Origin: Nostocoides sp. HKS02
GTDB taxonomy: Bacteria; Actinomycetota; Actinomycetes; Actinomycetales; Dermatophilaceae
Length of the DNA stretch: 64,000 bases
Assembly (NCBI RefSeq): GCF_009707485.1
Contig: NZ_CP046121.1
Location: 434,001 to 498,000 of the forward strand
Direction of reading: 5' to 3'
The translations under genes were made by a program, and so were the position numbers. Every line of letters starts with the position of its first letter. Positions within the stretch are counted from its first letter, which is position 1. Positions 19,250-28,544 of this stretch are shown here, piece by piece. Under the pieces are notes generated by a model. The model had not been told where the DNA came from. It did no database searches and was given only the letters and a program-made list of their open reading frames with translations.

Positions 19250-21832
19250 CGGCGTCCCTCGCCTGCGCGCGCAGCGCCCGAGCGATTCCGTCGCGGTTCT
19301 CGGCGACGAGGCGGACCAGGCCGGCCGGTGCGTCAGGGTGGGTGTCGAGCCACTGCTGCGAGGCGTCGAGGAGCTCCTGGCTCGCCAGGGCGGTGGGGTA
19401 GTACGTCACGAGGATCGCCTCGGCGATGGCGTGCGTGCGCGACTCCCAGATCTCGATGACGGCATCGTGGTACCGGGCGATGTACGGCTGCAGCAGCTCG
19501 GGATCGCGAGCCTGGACGAAGCCCAGACCGACGGCCTCGACCACGGAGTTCGTCAGGGTGTCACCGACGACGCCCTCGGCCCAGGCGCGGGCCTTGGCCT
19601 CCGGCGTCGGGATCGCTGCGAGCGCCCGGGCCGCCCGCTCGCGACCCGTCGCGGTGTTGTCACGGTCCTGCTCGGCGGCGATCTCCGCCTCGGTCGCCTC
19701 GCCGCAGGCGGCGAGCGAGGTGATCAGGGTCCAGCGCATCTCGGTGTCGACCGCGAGCCCCGGCAGGGTCGTGGTGCCCTCGAGCAGGCCCCGCAGGTAT
19801 GCCGCGTCGTCGCCACCGCGCTGCAGCGCGGCATACGCACCGAGCAGCTGCAGCTGCGCGTCGCTGCCTGGTGCGGCCTGCTCGGCCAGCCCGCGCAGGG
19901 CAGCGGTGGTGGAGGCGATCGTCTCGGCGCGGTGCTGGGGCGCGACGAAGAGCCGCACGGTCGACATCAGCTGCCCGAGCAGGGTCTTGAGCAGGGTGGA
20001 GTCGGCCTCGCCCGGCAAGGAGGCCAGGACCAGGTGGGCGAAGTCGCGCCCGGAGATCTCGGCGTCCCGCGTCATGTCCCAGGCGGCACCGAGGACCAGC
20101 GCGCGCGGCAGGCTGTCCTGGAAGCCACGGGGGTGCGCCAGCGCGGTGGCGAGGGAGCGCTCGTCGAGCCGGATCTTGGCGTAGGCGAGGTCGTCGTCGT
20201 TGACGAGCAGCAGGTCGGGCGCGGGGCGGCCGATCAGCTGCGGCAGCTCGGTCGACTCGCCGTCGACGTCGAGCTCGAGGCGCTCGGTGCGCACGAGCTC
20301 GTCACCGCGCACGGCATACAGGCCAACGGCGAGCCGGTGCGGGCGCAGGGTCTCGAAACCCTCGGCGAACGTCTGCTGGATCGAGGCGGAGGAGATGTGG
20401 CCCTGGTCGTCGGTCTCGATCACCGGCCGCAGCGTGTTCACCCCGGCCGTCTCGAGCCAGAGCTTGGACCAGGTGCCGAGGTCGCGGCCGGAGGTCTGCT
20501 CGAGCTCGCCGAGCAGGTCCTGCAGCGTCGTGTTGCCCCAGGCGTACTTGGCGAAGTAGGCGCGCAGACCCGCGACGAAGGGCTCCCGCCCGACGTAGGC
20601 GACGAGCTGCTTGAGGGACCGAAGCGCCCTTGGCGTAGGTGATCCCGTCGAAGTTGACCTCGACGTCCTCGAGGTCGCGGATCGGCGCCACGATGGGGTG
20701 CGTCGAGGAGAGCTGGTCCTGGCGGTACGCCCACGACTTCTCGGCCGCGCTGAACGTGGTCCAGGCCGTCCGCCACTCGGTGGCCTCGGACTGGCAGGTC
20801 GTCGAGGCCCACTCGGCGAACGACTCGTTGAGCCAGAGGTCGTTCCACCACTTCATCGTCACGAGGTTGCCGAACCACATGTGGGCCAGCTCGTGCAGCA
20901 GGGTCAGGGCCCGACGCTCCACGAGGGCCTCGGTGACCTTGGCCCGGAAGATGTAGACCTCGTTGATGGTGACCGCGCCGGCGTTCTCCATCGCGCCCAT
21001 GTTGTACTCCGGGCTGAACAGCTGGTCGTACTTCTCGAAGGGGTACTCGCAGTCGAACTCGTTCTCGAAGAACGCGAAACCCCGCTTGGTGCAGTCGAAG
21101 ATGTTGTCGGCGTCGAGGTGCTCCAGCAACGACTGGCGGCAGTAGATCGCGAGCGGGACGGTGCCGCGACGAGAGGTCACCTCGTCGCGCACGACGGCAT
21201 ACGGGCCGGCCACCAGCGCGGTGATGTAGCACGACATCCGCTGGGTGGGGGCGAAGGCCCAGGTGGCCACGCCGTCGCGGACGGGTTCCGGCTCGGGGGT
21301 GGGGGAGTTGGAGACGACCTGCCAGTGCGACGGCGCGGTGATCGTGAACGCGTACGTCGCCTTGAGGTCGGGCTGCTCGAAGACGGCGAACATGCGGCGG
21401 CAGTCCGCGACCTCGAACTGGGAGTAGAGGTAGACCTCGTCGTCGACCGGGTCCACGAACCGGTGCAGCCCCTCGCCGGTGTTCATGTATGCCGCGGTCG
21501 CGTCGACGGTGAGCGTGTTCTGCTCCGCGGTGGCCGGGATGGTGATCCGGACCCCGTCGAAGTGCGTCGCCGGGTCGAGCGGCTCACCGTTGAGGGTGAT
21601 GGCCTCGACGGAAGGGGCGATGAGGTCGAGGGAACGTCCCAGCCCCGGGTTGGGGGCTGGAGAAGGTCACCGTCGTCGTGCTGCGGAACGTCGACGCGGA
21701 GGTGGTCAGGTCGAGCGCGACGTCGTAGTGGTCGACGGAGACGACGGCCGCGCGGGCGGCGGCCTCGTCGCGGGTCAGGTTCTTGCCGGGCAAGGAGTAC
21801 TCCTGCAGGGGTCGTGACGGGAACCCCGCCAT
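19239..21832 (-). CDS. pepN: Aminopeptidase N, two apparent frameshifts
   Basis: M1-family zinc aminopeptidase that removes N-terminal residues from peptides in the cytoplasm. The sequence reads in three pieces. Removing one base in the GGG at 21630-21632 and one in the GGG at 20615-20617 restores 863 codons, the usual actinobacterial length. Catalytic signatures are GAMENAG and HELAHMWFGN...NESFAEW (zinc HExxH plus Glu). The C-terminal ERAP1-like half is intact. The start is the ATG at 21832 (MAGFPSRPLQEYSLPG). Both breaks are single-base insertions in G runs, so sequencing error is the best explanation. The gene carries an inverted pair of the CGGCATAC octamer at 19797-19836. Confidence 0.9.
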
Positions 21833-21903
21833 CCTCGCACGGGCCCTTCCCCGAAGAAGCACCCCTTTCGTGACCCGTCGCCGGAAGTGGCAGGATTGGG
21901 CGG

Positions 21904-22530
21904 GTGAGTCCTGAAACGAACGCCGTGTCGCATACCTCCGCCGAGTTCTGGTTCGACCCCCTGTGCCCGTGGGCCTGGATGACCTCCCGCTGGATGATGG
22001 AGGTCGAGCAGGTCCGGTCCGTCGAGGTCACCTGGTCGGTCATGAGCCTGGCGGTCCTCAACGAGGGGCGCGACCTGCCCGAGACCTACCGCGAGCTGAT
22101 GGACCGCGGGTGGGGCCCCGTGCGGGTGGTCATCGCGGCCGCCCAGCAGTACGGCGACAAGGTCATCAAGCCGCTCTACGACGCGATGGGCACGCGCATC
22201 CACCTCGGTGGCAACAAGGACTTCACCAACGTCATCGCCGAGGCGCTCGACGAGGTCGGCCTCGACGCCGCGCTCGCGCAGTTCGCCGAGAGCGACACCA
22301 ACGACGACCTCCTGCGCGCCAGCCATCAGCGGGCCATCGACCTCGTCGGTGACGACGTGGGCACGCCCGTGATCGCCGTCGACGGCCAGGCCTTCTTCGG
22401 ACCTGTGGTCAGCCCGGCGCCGAAGGGCGAGGCTGCTGGAAGACTGTGGGACGGCTGCGTGCTCGTCGCCGGCACGCCGGGGTTCTTCGAGCTCAAGCGC
22501 AGCCGCAGCGTCGGCCCGATCTTCGACTGA
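21904..22530 (+). CDS. DsbA-family oxidoreductase, Rv2466c-like (mycothiol-dependent)
   Basis: A 208-residue thioredoxin-fold protein of the DsbA/FrnE group. FWFDPLCPWAWMTSRWMMEVEQ carries a CPWA active site with a single cysteine, then GDDVGTPVIAVDGQAFFGPVVSPAP forms the cis-Pro loop. Homologues such as mycobacterial Rv2466c are mycothiol-dependent reductases that also activate nitro drugs; that role here is inferred by similarity. The start is the GTG at 21904, divergent from pepN. rpiB follows after 47 bp. Confidence 0.86.
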   Translation: MSPETNAVSHTSAEFWFDPLCPWAWMTSRWMMEVEQVRSVEVTWSVMSLAVLNEGRDLPETYRELMDRGWGPVRVVIAAAQQYGDKVIKPLYDAMGTRIHLGGNKDFTNVIAEALDEVGLDAALAQFAESDTNDDLLRASHQRAIDLVGDDVGTPVIAVDGQAFFGPVVSPAPKGEAAGRLWDGCVLVAGTPGFFELKRSRSVGPIFD

Positions 22531-22577
22531 CCACAGCTCGCCCAGGCAACCCTCCGACTGACCAAGGAGCACCCACG

Positions 22578-23045
22578 ATGCGCGTCCACATCGGCGGCGA
22601 CCACGCGGCATACGACCTGCTCGGCGAGCTCGTGACGTTCCTCGAGCAGGAGGGCCACGAGGTGACCAACCACGGGCCCCACGCCTACGACGCCGAGGAC
22701 GACTACCCCGTGTTCGTGCTCCGGGCCGCCGAGGCGGTGGCTGCCGACCCCACCTCGCTCGGGGTCGTGCTGGGTGGGTCGGGCAACGGCGAGCAGATGG
22801 CTGCCAACAAGGTCAAGGGCATCCGGGCGGCGCTGTGCTACTCCGTGGAGCTCGCGACGCTGGCCCGCGAGCACAACAACGCCCAGGTGATCTCGATCGG
22901 CGCCCGCATGACTGCCGTCGAGGAGGCCAAGGTCATGGTCGCCGCGTTCCTGGCCACCCCGTTCTCCGGGGCGCCGCGCCACCAGCGGCGCATCGACCTG
23001 GTCGCGGCCTACGAACGGGACGGCACGCTGCCTCCCGTGCCCTGA
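22578..23045 (+). CDS. rpiB: Ribose-5-phosphate isomerase B
   Basis: A 155-residue sugar isomerase (RpiB/LacAB family) that interconverts ribose-5-phosphate and ribulose-5-phosphate in the pentose phosphate pathway. MRVHIGGDHAAYDL opens the protein, and GGSGNGEQMAANKVKGIRAALC forms the active-site loop. The start ATG at 22578 has AAGGAG at 22564-22569. A TPFSGAPRHQRRIDL segment near the C-terminus is typical. Confidence 0.94.
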   Translation: MRVHIGGDHAAYDLLGELVTFLEQEGHEVTNHGPHAYDAEDDYPVFVLRAAEAVAADPTSLGVVLGGSGNGEQMAANKVKGIRAALCYSVELATLAREHNNAQVISIGARMTAVEEAKVMVAAFLATPFSGAPRHQRRIDLVAAYERDGTLPPVP

Positions 23046-23170
23046 TCTGCCCATTGCCCGAACCCCCGCGGCGGCCGCCCATTAGGCTGACGACGGGTTG
23101 GCGGGGCAACCCATCCGCACATCTCTCCCGGAGCACTCGTGCTCTCGCCCGGCCAAAGGACTTCTCGGAC

Positions 23171-24265
23171 GTGGATGTCGACCGGACGGTGTTCGCCCGT
23201 CGCTCATTGCTGAGCCGCGTGCAGCGCGGCCGGTCGCGCTGGGCGCGCTGGCACGTCTGGGCGACCGCGGCGGCAGTGATCGCCGCCAACACGATCCTGT
23301 GCTGGTCGATGTCGGTGTGGCCGACCTACGTGCCGTTCTCCGCGTACATCCCGGTCGCGGTGGTGGCTGGCCTCTTCCTGCCGCCCAAGGTCCTGGCCGT
23401 GGTCGACGTCTGCGTGCTCATCGCCGGGGGGTACACGATCTTCGACCGGCACCCCACGCCGGCGCTGCTGGCGGCCTACGGCGTCCTGGCCGTCGTCATG
23501 ATCATCATGTTCTGGGTCGCCGCGTCCCGCGCCCGGCTCGGCGTGCAGGGCAACCTCGGCGAGACGATGCTGGTCGACCTGCGCGACCGGCTGCGCACGC
23601 AGGGCGAGCTGCCTGAGCTGCCGTTCGGCTGGGGTGCCGAGCTGTCCGTGCTCTCGGCGTACGGCGACTCGTTCTCCGGCGACTTCCTCGTGACGAGCAA
23701 GACCGGTGACCTGCTCGAGCTGGCGCTCGTCGACGTCTCGGGCAAGGGCATCGCCGCCGGCACCCGGTCGCTGCTGCTCTCCGGGGCGTTCGGGGGACTG
23801 CTCGGGTCGATGGCGGTGGAGCGCTTCCTGCCTGCGGCGAACTCCTACCTGCTCCGTCAGCACTGGGACGAGGGGTTTGCCACGGCCGCACACGCCGTCA
23901 TCGACCTCTCCACGGGTGAGTACAGCCTCGGCTCAGCGGGTCACCCGCCACCGGTGCGCTTCTCGGCAGGCTCCGGGCGCTGGGAGGTGCTCGAGGGCGA
24001 GGAGGGACCGGTGCTCGGCGTGACCGAGGGGCTGCAGTTCCCGCGGATCCGGGGCGTCCTCGGCCCGGGCGACGCCCTCCTCATCTACACCGACGGCGTG
24101 ATCGAGACGCGCAACCGTGACCTGCGTGACGGCATCGACCGCATGCTGGGCACGGCGGAGCGGATGATCGGCAAAGGGTTCGAGGGGATGGCCGCCAAGA
24201 TGTGTGCCGCGGCGCGGGCCGGCGAGACCGACGACCGCGCGGCCGTGCTCGTCTGGCGCCGCTGA
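23171..24265 (+). CDS. Membrane-anchored SpoIIE/PP2C-type phosphatase
   Basis: A 364-residue protein with three to four N-terminal membrane helices (residues about 30-120), then a cytoplasmic SpoIIE/RsbU-type PPM phosphatase. Metal-binding aspartates appear in GDSFSGDF, DVSGKGIAAG, YTDGVIETRN and the C-terminal TDDRAAVLVW. Such proteins dephosphorylate anti-anti-sigma factors in partner-switching systems, but no sensor domain or partner is encoded nearby. The GTG at 23171 has AAAGGA 11 bases upstream. The 3' third is overlapped antisense by the long reading frame of the DUF4395 gene. Confidence 0.86.
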   Translation: MDVDRTVFARRSLLSRVQRGRSRWARWHVWATAAAVIAANTILCWSMSVWPTYVPFSAYIPVAVVAGLFLPPKVLAVVDVCVLIAGGYTIFDRHPTPALLAAYGVLAVVMIIMFWVAASRARLGVQGNLGETMLVDLRDRLRTQGELPELPFGWGAELSVLSAYGDSFSGDFLVTSKTGDLLELALVDVSGKGIAAGTRSLLLSGAFGGLLGSMAVERFLPAANSYLLRQHWDEGFATAAHAVIDLSTGEYSLGSAGHPPPVRFSAGSGRWEVLEGEEGPVLGVTEGLQFPRIRGVLGPGDALLIYTDGVIETRNRDLRDGIDRMLGTAERMIGKGFEGMAAKMCAAARAGETDDRAAVLVWRR

Positions 24266-24778
24266 GGTGGGGCCGAGGATGGGAGGGGGAAAGGCCTGGG
24301 TGGCGACCCGTCGGGTGATGTTCGCGCACTCGAGGCAGACCGACTCGGGGATCACGCCGAGGCGCATCAGCCAGCCGAACACGATGCAGCCGACGCAGAC
24401 CCCGGCCAGGGACTCCAGCGCGGGGAACACCACCATCACCACGCCGATGACCACGACCGGGACCACGGTGCCCGCGAGCCACAGCACCGTCGCCGCGAGC
24501 GTCAGCACCGCACCGATGGCCGCGGCGAACCGCTTGGGCGGCCCGGCGGTGTACCGGGGCGCCTGGCGCACGCGGGGCCGGATGACCGACTGCACGAGCC
24601 GGGCCACGGGACTCGCGGAGGGCCCCCACCCGGCGCGCAGCGTGAAGTCGAGCGCGAGCACGGCATACAGCCACCACTGGTGGAAGGCGAGCGCACCCAC
24701 GGCCAGGACGAGCACGACCCCGGCGATGAGCCGCACGGAGATGTCGTCGACGATGTTGGGGAACCGGGAGATGTGCAT
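23933..24778 (-). CDS. DUF4395 membrane protein with unexplained C-terminal extension
   Basis: The first 150 residues form a DUF4395 integral membrane protein: about four hydrophobic segments and two cysteine pairs, CVGC at 128-131 and CLEC at 148-151, as in the family. DUF4395 proteins are often found near thiol-redox genes; the function is unknown. The frame then continues for about 120 residues (from about 24299 to 23933) antisense to the phosphatase gene, with no matching motif. High GC leaves all three frames open, so the true end may be near 24290 and the tail an artefact. The start ATG at 24778 faces trmB. Confidence 0.7.
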   Translation of the reverse strand: MHISRFPNIVDDISVRLIAGVVLVLAVGALAFHQWWLYAVLALDFTLRAGWGPSASPVARLVQSVIRPRVRQAPRYTAGPPKRFAAAIGAVLTLAATVLWLAGTVVPVVVIGVVMVVFPALESLAGVCVGCIVFGWLMRLGVIPESVCLECANITRRVATQAFPPPILGPTSAAPDEHGRAVVGLAGPRRGTHLGGHPLEPFADHPLRRAQHAVDAVTQVTVARLDHAVGVDEEGVARAEDAPDPRELQPLGHAEHRSLLALEHLPAPGACREAHRWRVTR

Positions 24779-24838
24779 GGTTCCATTATGGATCACATAA
24801 GTCGAAGTTATCCAACGGACCCACCCTAGGCTGGTGGC

Positions 24839-25495
24839 GTGGAGGACAACGGCCGGGTGCGCAGCTACAACGCACGGCGCGGCCGGCTCTCGGCGCTCAC
24901 CGTCGAGCGGCTCGAGACCCTCGGGGCCCGCCACGAGATCCCGGATGGGCCGCTGGACCCTCGCGAGGCGTTCGGGCGGTCGGCCCCGGTGGTCCTGGAG
25001 ATCGGGTGCGGGCACGGGGCGGCGGCGCTGGCGTATGCCGTGGCGCACCCGGGCCACGATCTGCTCGCGGTCGACGTCTTCACGCCGGCCCTGGCGCGAA
25101 TGCTCGCCGAGGCCGACCGGCTGGGCGTCGGCAACCTGTGGATGCACCGCGGCGACGCAGTGCTGTTGCTCGAGGACCGGATCGCGCCGCAGTCCCTCGC
25201 CGCCGTGCACCTGTTCTTCCCCGACCCGTGGCCCAAGGCTCGGCATGCCAAGCGGCGCTTCCTGTCCGCGCACACCCTCGACCTGGTCGCCTCCCGGCTC
25301 GAGCCGGGCGGGCACCTGCTCGTGGCAACCGACCACGACGCGTATGCCGCGCACGCCCGGACCGAGCTCGCGGCAGACGGGCGGTTCGTGGTGACCGAGG
25401 GCGAGCGCCCCGACTGGCGCCCCACCGACGGGTTCGAGGCCAAGGGTCTGGCGGCCGGGCGCCGCGTCACGGAGCTGCGGGCAGAGCTGCGCTGA
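24839..25495 (+). CDS. trmB: tRNA (guanine-N7-)-methyltransferase
   Basis: A 218-residue SAM-dependent enzyme that methylates G46 of tRNAs. LEIGCGHGAAALAYA at about 53-67 is the SAM loop, and HLFFPDPWPKARHAKRRF at about 122-139 is the TrmB signature. The C-terminal part with FEAKGLAAGRRVTELR is conserved. It starts at a GTG 60 bp from the divergent DUF4395 gene and is followed by two tRNA genes. Confidence 0.94.
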   Translation: MEDNGRVRSYNARRGRLSALTVERLETLGARHEIPDGPLDPREAFGRSAPVVLEIGCGHGAAALAYAVAHPGHDLLAVDVFTPALARMLAEADRLGVGNLWMHRGDAVLLLEDRIAPQSLAAVHLFFPDPWPKARHAKRRFLSAHTLDLVASRLEPGGHLLVATDHDAYAAHARTELAADGRFVVTEGERPDWRPTDGFEAKGLAAGRRVTELRAELR

Positions 25496-25521
25496 GCCGC
25501 CGATGGAGCCGATGGGGCTGG

Positions 25522-25595
25522 TGGAGCGGGTGACGAGAATCGAACTCGCGTAGCCAGTTTGGAAGACTGGGGCTCTACCATTGAGCTACACCCGC
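25522..25595 (-). tRNA. tRNA-Gly (anticodon TCC)
   Basis: On the minus strand a 7-bp acceptor (GCGGGTG with CACCCGC), a D arm, an anticodon loop CTTCCAA in a five-base stem, a T arm with GTTCGATTC, and an encoded CCA tail form a full cloverleaf. The anticodon reads TCC. The gene is downstream of trmB on the opposite strand. Confidence 0.96.
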
Positions 25596-25600
25596 ACGTC

Positions 25601-25627
25601 TCAGCAGCCCCTCGGGAGGGCTGCTGA
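25601..25627. other. Hairpin upstream of tRNA-Gly
   Basis: TCAGCAGCCC and GGGCTGCTGA form a ten-base perfect stem around a short loop, six bases from the tRNA-Gly 5' end. It could end readthrough or be a promoter-proximal structure of the minus-strand tRNA. No U-tract follows, so function is unclear. Confidence 0.45.
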
Positions 25628-25684
25628 TCCGAGGCGTTAGCCTAATGCCCGCGATCGTGTGCGCCGAAATCGGCTCGCCGTCCG

Positions 25685-25758
25685 CGGGGTATGGCGCAGG
25701 TTGGTAGCGCGTCCGCTTTGGGAGCGGAAGGCCGCCGGTTCAAATCCGGCTACCCCGA
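25685..25758 (+). tRNA. tRNA-Pro (anticodon TGG)
   Basis: The acceptor stem CGGGGTA/TACCCCG, an anticodon loop TTTGGGA inside TCCGC/GCGGA, and the T loop GTTCAAATC give a complete cloverleaf of 74 bases. The anticodon is TGG. CCA is not encoded. It lies between trmB/tRNA-Gly and the flavoprotein gene, which is on the other strand. Confidence 0.95.
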
Positions 25759-25792
25759 CAGAGCATCCGACCCTGCCCGTGCAGCCGTGGGC

Positions 25793-27250
25793 CTAGACGC
25801 CGTACGCCTCGAGCACCCGCAGCCAGATCTCGCTCATCGTGGGGTACGACGGGACCGCGTGCCAGAGCGTGCGCAGGGGCGCCTTGGCCACGATCGCGAC
25901 CGTCGCCACGTGCACGAGCTCGGCGACATCCTGACCCACCAGGGTCGCGCCCACGAGGACACCAGCCTCCTCGTCGACGACCACCCGCAGCTGGCCCTGG
26001 TACCCCTCAGCCAGCAGCCCAGCACCCGCCGCGGCATCCATCGGCACGTCCACCACCCTGACCCGTATGCCGCGTTCGCGAGCCTCGTGTTCGGTCAGTC
26101 CCACGCTGCTCACCTCCGGGTCGGTGAAGACGACCTGGGGCGACCCGAGGGCAGTGGCGAACGGCACCGTGAGCTCGGGGTCGGGCTCCCGGCCGGCCGC
26201 TCTGGCGCCGATGAGGTCGCCGACTGCCCGGGCCTGGTACTTGCCCATGTGCGTGAGCAGCGCCAGCCCGTTGACGTCGCCCACGGCATACAGCCACGGC
26301 ATCGCGCTCGGGCTGGTCGAGCCAGAGACGCCGGAGACCTCCATGTGCTCGTTCACCACCACGGACCCGTGCTCGTCGGTCGCAGCGTCGACCGAGTCCA
26401 GGCCGAGCCCGGCCGTGGTGGCCACCCGCCCGGTGGCCACGAGGACCTCGTCGGCGGTGACCGTGCTGCCGTCGTCGACCTCGAGGGTCACCTCGCCGGA
26501 CGGTCCGAGCCGGGTCACCGAGGTCGCCGAGACGCCGAGCCGCAGGTCGACGCCGTCGTGGACCAGCGCCTTCGCGACCGCCTCGCCGGCGAAGGGCTCG
26601 GAGCGCCGGAGCAGGGACGACCGGGACAGGACCGTCACCTCGGAGCCGAGCGCGGCATAGACCTGGGCCATCTCGCAGGCCACGACGCCGCCGCCGAGGA
26701 TGGCCAGCCGACCCGGGACTCGCTGCGACGTCGTCGCCTCACGGTTGGTCCAGGGGTGTGCGTCGGCGAGCCCCGGGATGTCGGGGATGAACGGCGAGCT
26801 GCCGGTGGCCAGGATGACCGCGTGCCTGCCTCGCAGGGTGCGGTCGCCGACCTCGACCAGGCGCTCACCGGCGAGGCGACCGGTGCCGCGCACCAGGGTG
26901 ATGCCGACGTGGTCGAGCCAGCCGACCTGACCGCTGTCGTCGAGGCGGTCGGTGGTGCCGATCCGGTTGATCCAGGCATCGCGGCGGGCCAGCACCCCGG
27001 CCGGGTCGAGCCGTGCCCCCTCGGACCCCTGGACGCGTTGGGAGGCCCGGGTGGCGTGGATCGGCCGCAGCAGCGCCTTGCTGGGGGAGCACGCGTAGAA
27101 GCTGCACTCTCCGCCGACGAGGTGGTGCTCGACCAGCGACACGGTGAGCCCGGCCTTGTGGGCGCGGTCGGCGGCGTTCTCGCCGACGGGGCCGCCACCG
27201 ACCACGATGACGTCGAACTCCTGCGGGGACCGGTCGGTCGATGAACTCAT
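25793..27250 (-). CDS. FAD-dependent pyridine nucleotide-disulfide oxidoreductase
   Basis: A 485-residue class I disulfide reductase. The FAD dinucleotide fold is VIVVGGGPVGENAA, the redox disulfide is C49-SFYA-C54 (CSFYAC in place of the usual CLNVGC), the NAD(P) fold is LAILGGGVVACEMAQVYAALG, and the FAD motif is WLYAVGDVNG. The C-terminal catalytic His region reads HAVPSYPTMSE rather than the lipoamide-dehydrogenase HAHPTLSE. The true dihydrolipoyl dehydrogenase is at 60689, so this is a paralogue of uncertain substrate (mercuric- or quinone-reductase-like, or soluble transhydrogenase-like). ATG 27250 is chosen over a TTG at 27259. Confidence 0.85.
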   Translation of the reverse strand: MSSSTDRSPQEFDVIVVGGGPVGENAADRAHKAGLTVSLVEHHLVGGECSFYACSPSKALLRPIHATRASQRVQGSEGARLDPAGVLARRDAWINRIGTTDRLDDSGQVGWLDHVGITLVRGTGRLAGERLVEVGDRTLRGRHAVILATGSSPFIPDIPGLADAHPWTNREATTSQRVPGRLAILGGGVVACEMAQVYAALGSEVTVLSRSSLLRRSEPFAGEAVAKALVHDGVDLRLGVSATSVTRLGPSGEVTLEVDDGSTVTADEVLVATGRVATTAGLGLDSVDAATDEHGSVVVNEHMEVSGVSGSTSPSAMPWLYAVGDVNGLALLTHMGKYQARAVGDLIGARAAGREPDPELTVPFATALGSPQVVFTDPEVSSVGLTEHEARERGIRVRVVDVPMDAAAGAGLLAEGYQGQLRVVVDEEAGVLVGATLVGQDVAELVHVATVAIVAKAPLRTLWHAVPSYPTMSEIWLRVLEAYGV

Positions 27251-27349
27251 GCTGGCCAACCTAGGCCGTGGGACGCGTCAGCGGCCCCGAAGCGGGTGCT
27301 TCGAGGCCGCTGACGTGCGGTGCCCGCGTGGCGCTGGCAGGCGTGCGGA

Positions 27350-28544
27350 TCAGAACGCGCTGGTGCCGTTCGGCGTGCCCAGCCCGGTCGGGCCGTCCCA
27401 GCCGGTCTTGGCGGTGCACCACGAAGCGCACGTGCCGTTGCTGCCCGACGTGACGTCGAACAGCCCGCTGGAGTTGGCGTAGGGCAGCGTGTTGGCGTAG
27501 CCCGCCGTGTTGCCGCTGAGCGCGTAGACCGAGGCGACGAGGGGCGACGAGAGGCTCGTGCCGCCGTACTGCGCCCACCCGGACTGCGACGAGCTCGACG
27601 GGGCGTAGACCGCGAGGCCGGTGTTGGGGTCTGCGACCGCGGAGACGTCCGCGATGGCCCGACCCGAGCAGCTCGTCATCGTGGAGGTCTGGCCGCTGGG
27701 GGCGGTGTTGAGGGTGGTGCAGCCGGAACCGGCCCCGCTCCACGCCGACTCCGACCAGCCGCGTGCGCTGGAGTCCTTGAACAGCGAGGTCCCGCCGACC
27801 GCGGTCACGTAGTGCGACGAGGCCGGGAAGCTGCCGCCCTGGTACCCGTTGTCACCGGTCGACGCGGTGACGGCGATGCCGGGGTGGTTGTAGTAGCTGC
27901 CATAACTGGCGTCGGACAGGTCGCCGCCGCCGTAGCTTGTTGGAGATCGCGGCGACGCCAGGCTGCTTCGCCGCGGTGGCGACGGCGGTGCCGAGGTCGA
28001 CCAGGCTCGCCGAGGCCGCCTGGACGAGGACGATCTTGCAGCTGGGGCACGCGGCCGAGACGGCGTCGAGGTCGAGCGCCTGCTCCTGGGCCCACCCGTT
28101 GTTATAGCGAGGCAGCTTGGTCCCGCCGTTCTCGTCCATGATCTTCAGGCAGCCGTTGGCCGTGGTGCAGGCCGGCAGGCCCCACTGGGCGCGGTAGGTA
28201 CCGAGGTCCTGCTCGGCCTTCGCGTAGCCGTAGGCATCGACGATGGCCACCGTCCGGCCCCCGGACGACAGCCCGGCGAGCTTGTAGGCGCTCTGGATGT
28301 CGGTAGGCGTCTTGCCCGAGATGGCCGCAGGCGTGACGCGTCGGCCCGACGGGCTGACCGCCTGTCCGGAGTCGTCCACGAGCTTGAGCGCACTGCACGC
28401 GGCGACGGTGGGCGAGCTGGGGACACTGCAGACCCGCGCGGCGTGGGCGCGGGCAGGGAGAGCCGTCGCGGAGGTGACCGTGGCGGTGGCGAGTCCGAGC
28501 GTTGCCGTGGCGGCAAGGGCGACGGACAGGATGGGGGTTCGCAT
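27350..28544 (-). CDS. Secreted serine-carboxyl protease of the sedolisin (S53) family, one apparent frameshift
   Basis: A secreted protease. Residues 1-35 form a signal peptide with an LSVALAATATLGLATA core. The catalytic Glu and Asp lie in ExxxD at 154-158 (AQEQALDLD), the oxyanion Asp in ASTGDNG, and the nucleophile in YGGTSLSSPLVAS. The frame breaks near 27937, where one A (minus strand) must be removed to read ISNSYGGGDL. After correction it is 397 residues. There is no pro-kumamolisin activation domain between the signal peptide and the catalytic domain, so it is a short sedolisin. ATG 28544 has AGGAG just upstream. It lies divergent to tig. Confidence 0.87.

Noticed and set aside
25793..27250. 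Annotation as dihydrolipoyl dehydrogenase
   Set aside because: The disulfide and C-terminal motifs differ, and a canonical LpdA is present at 60689.
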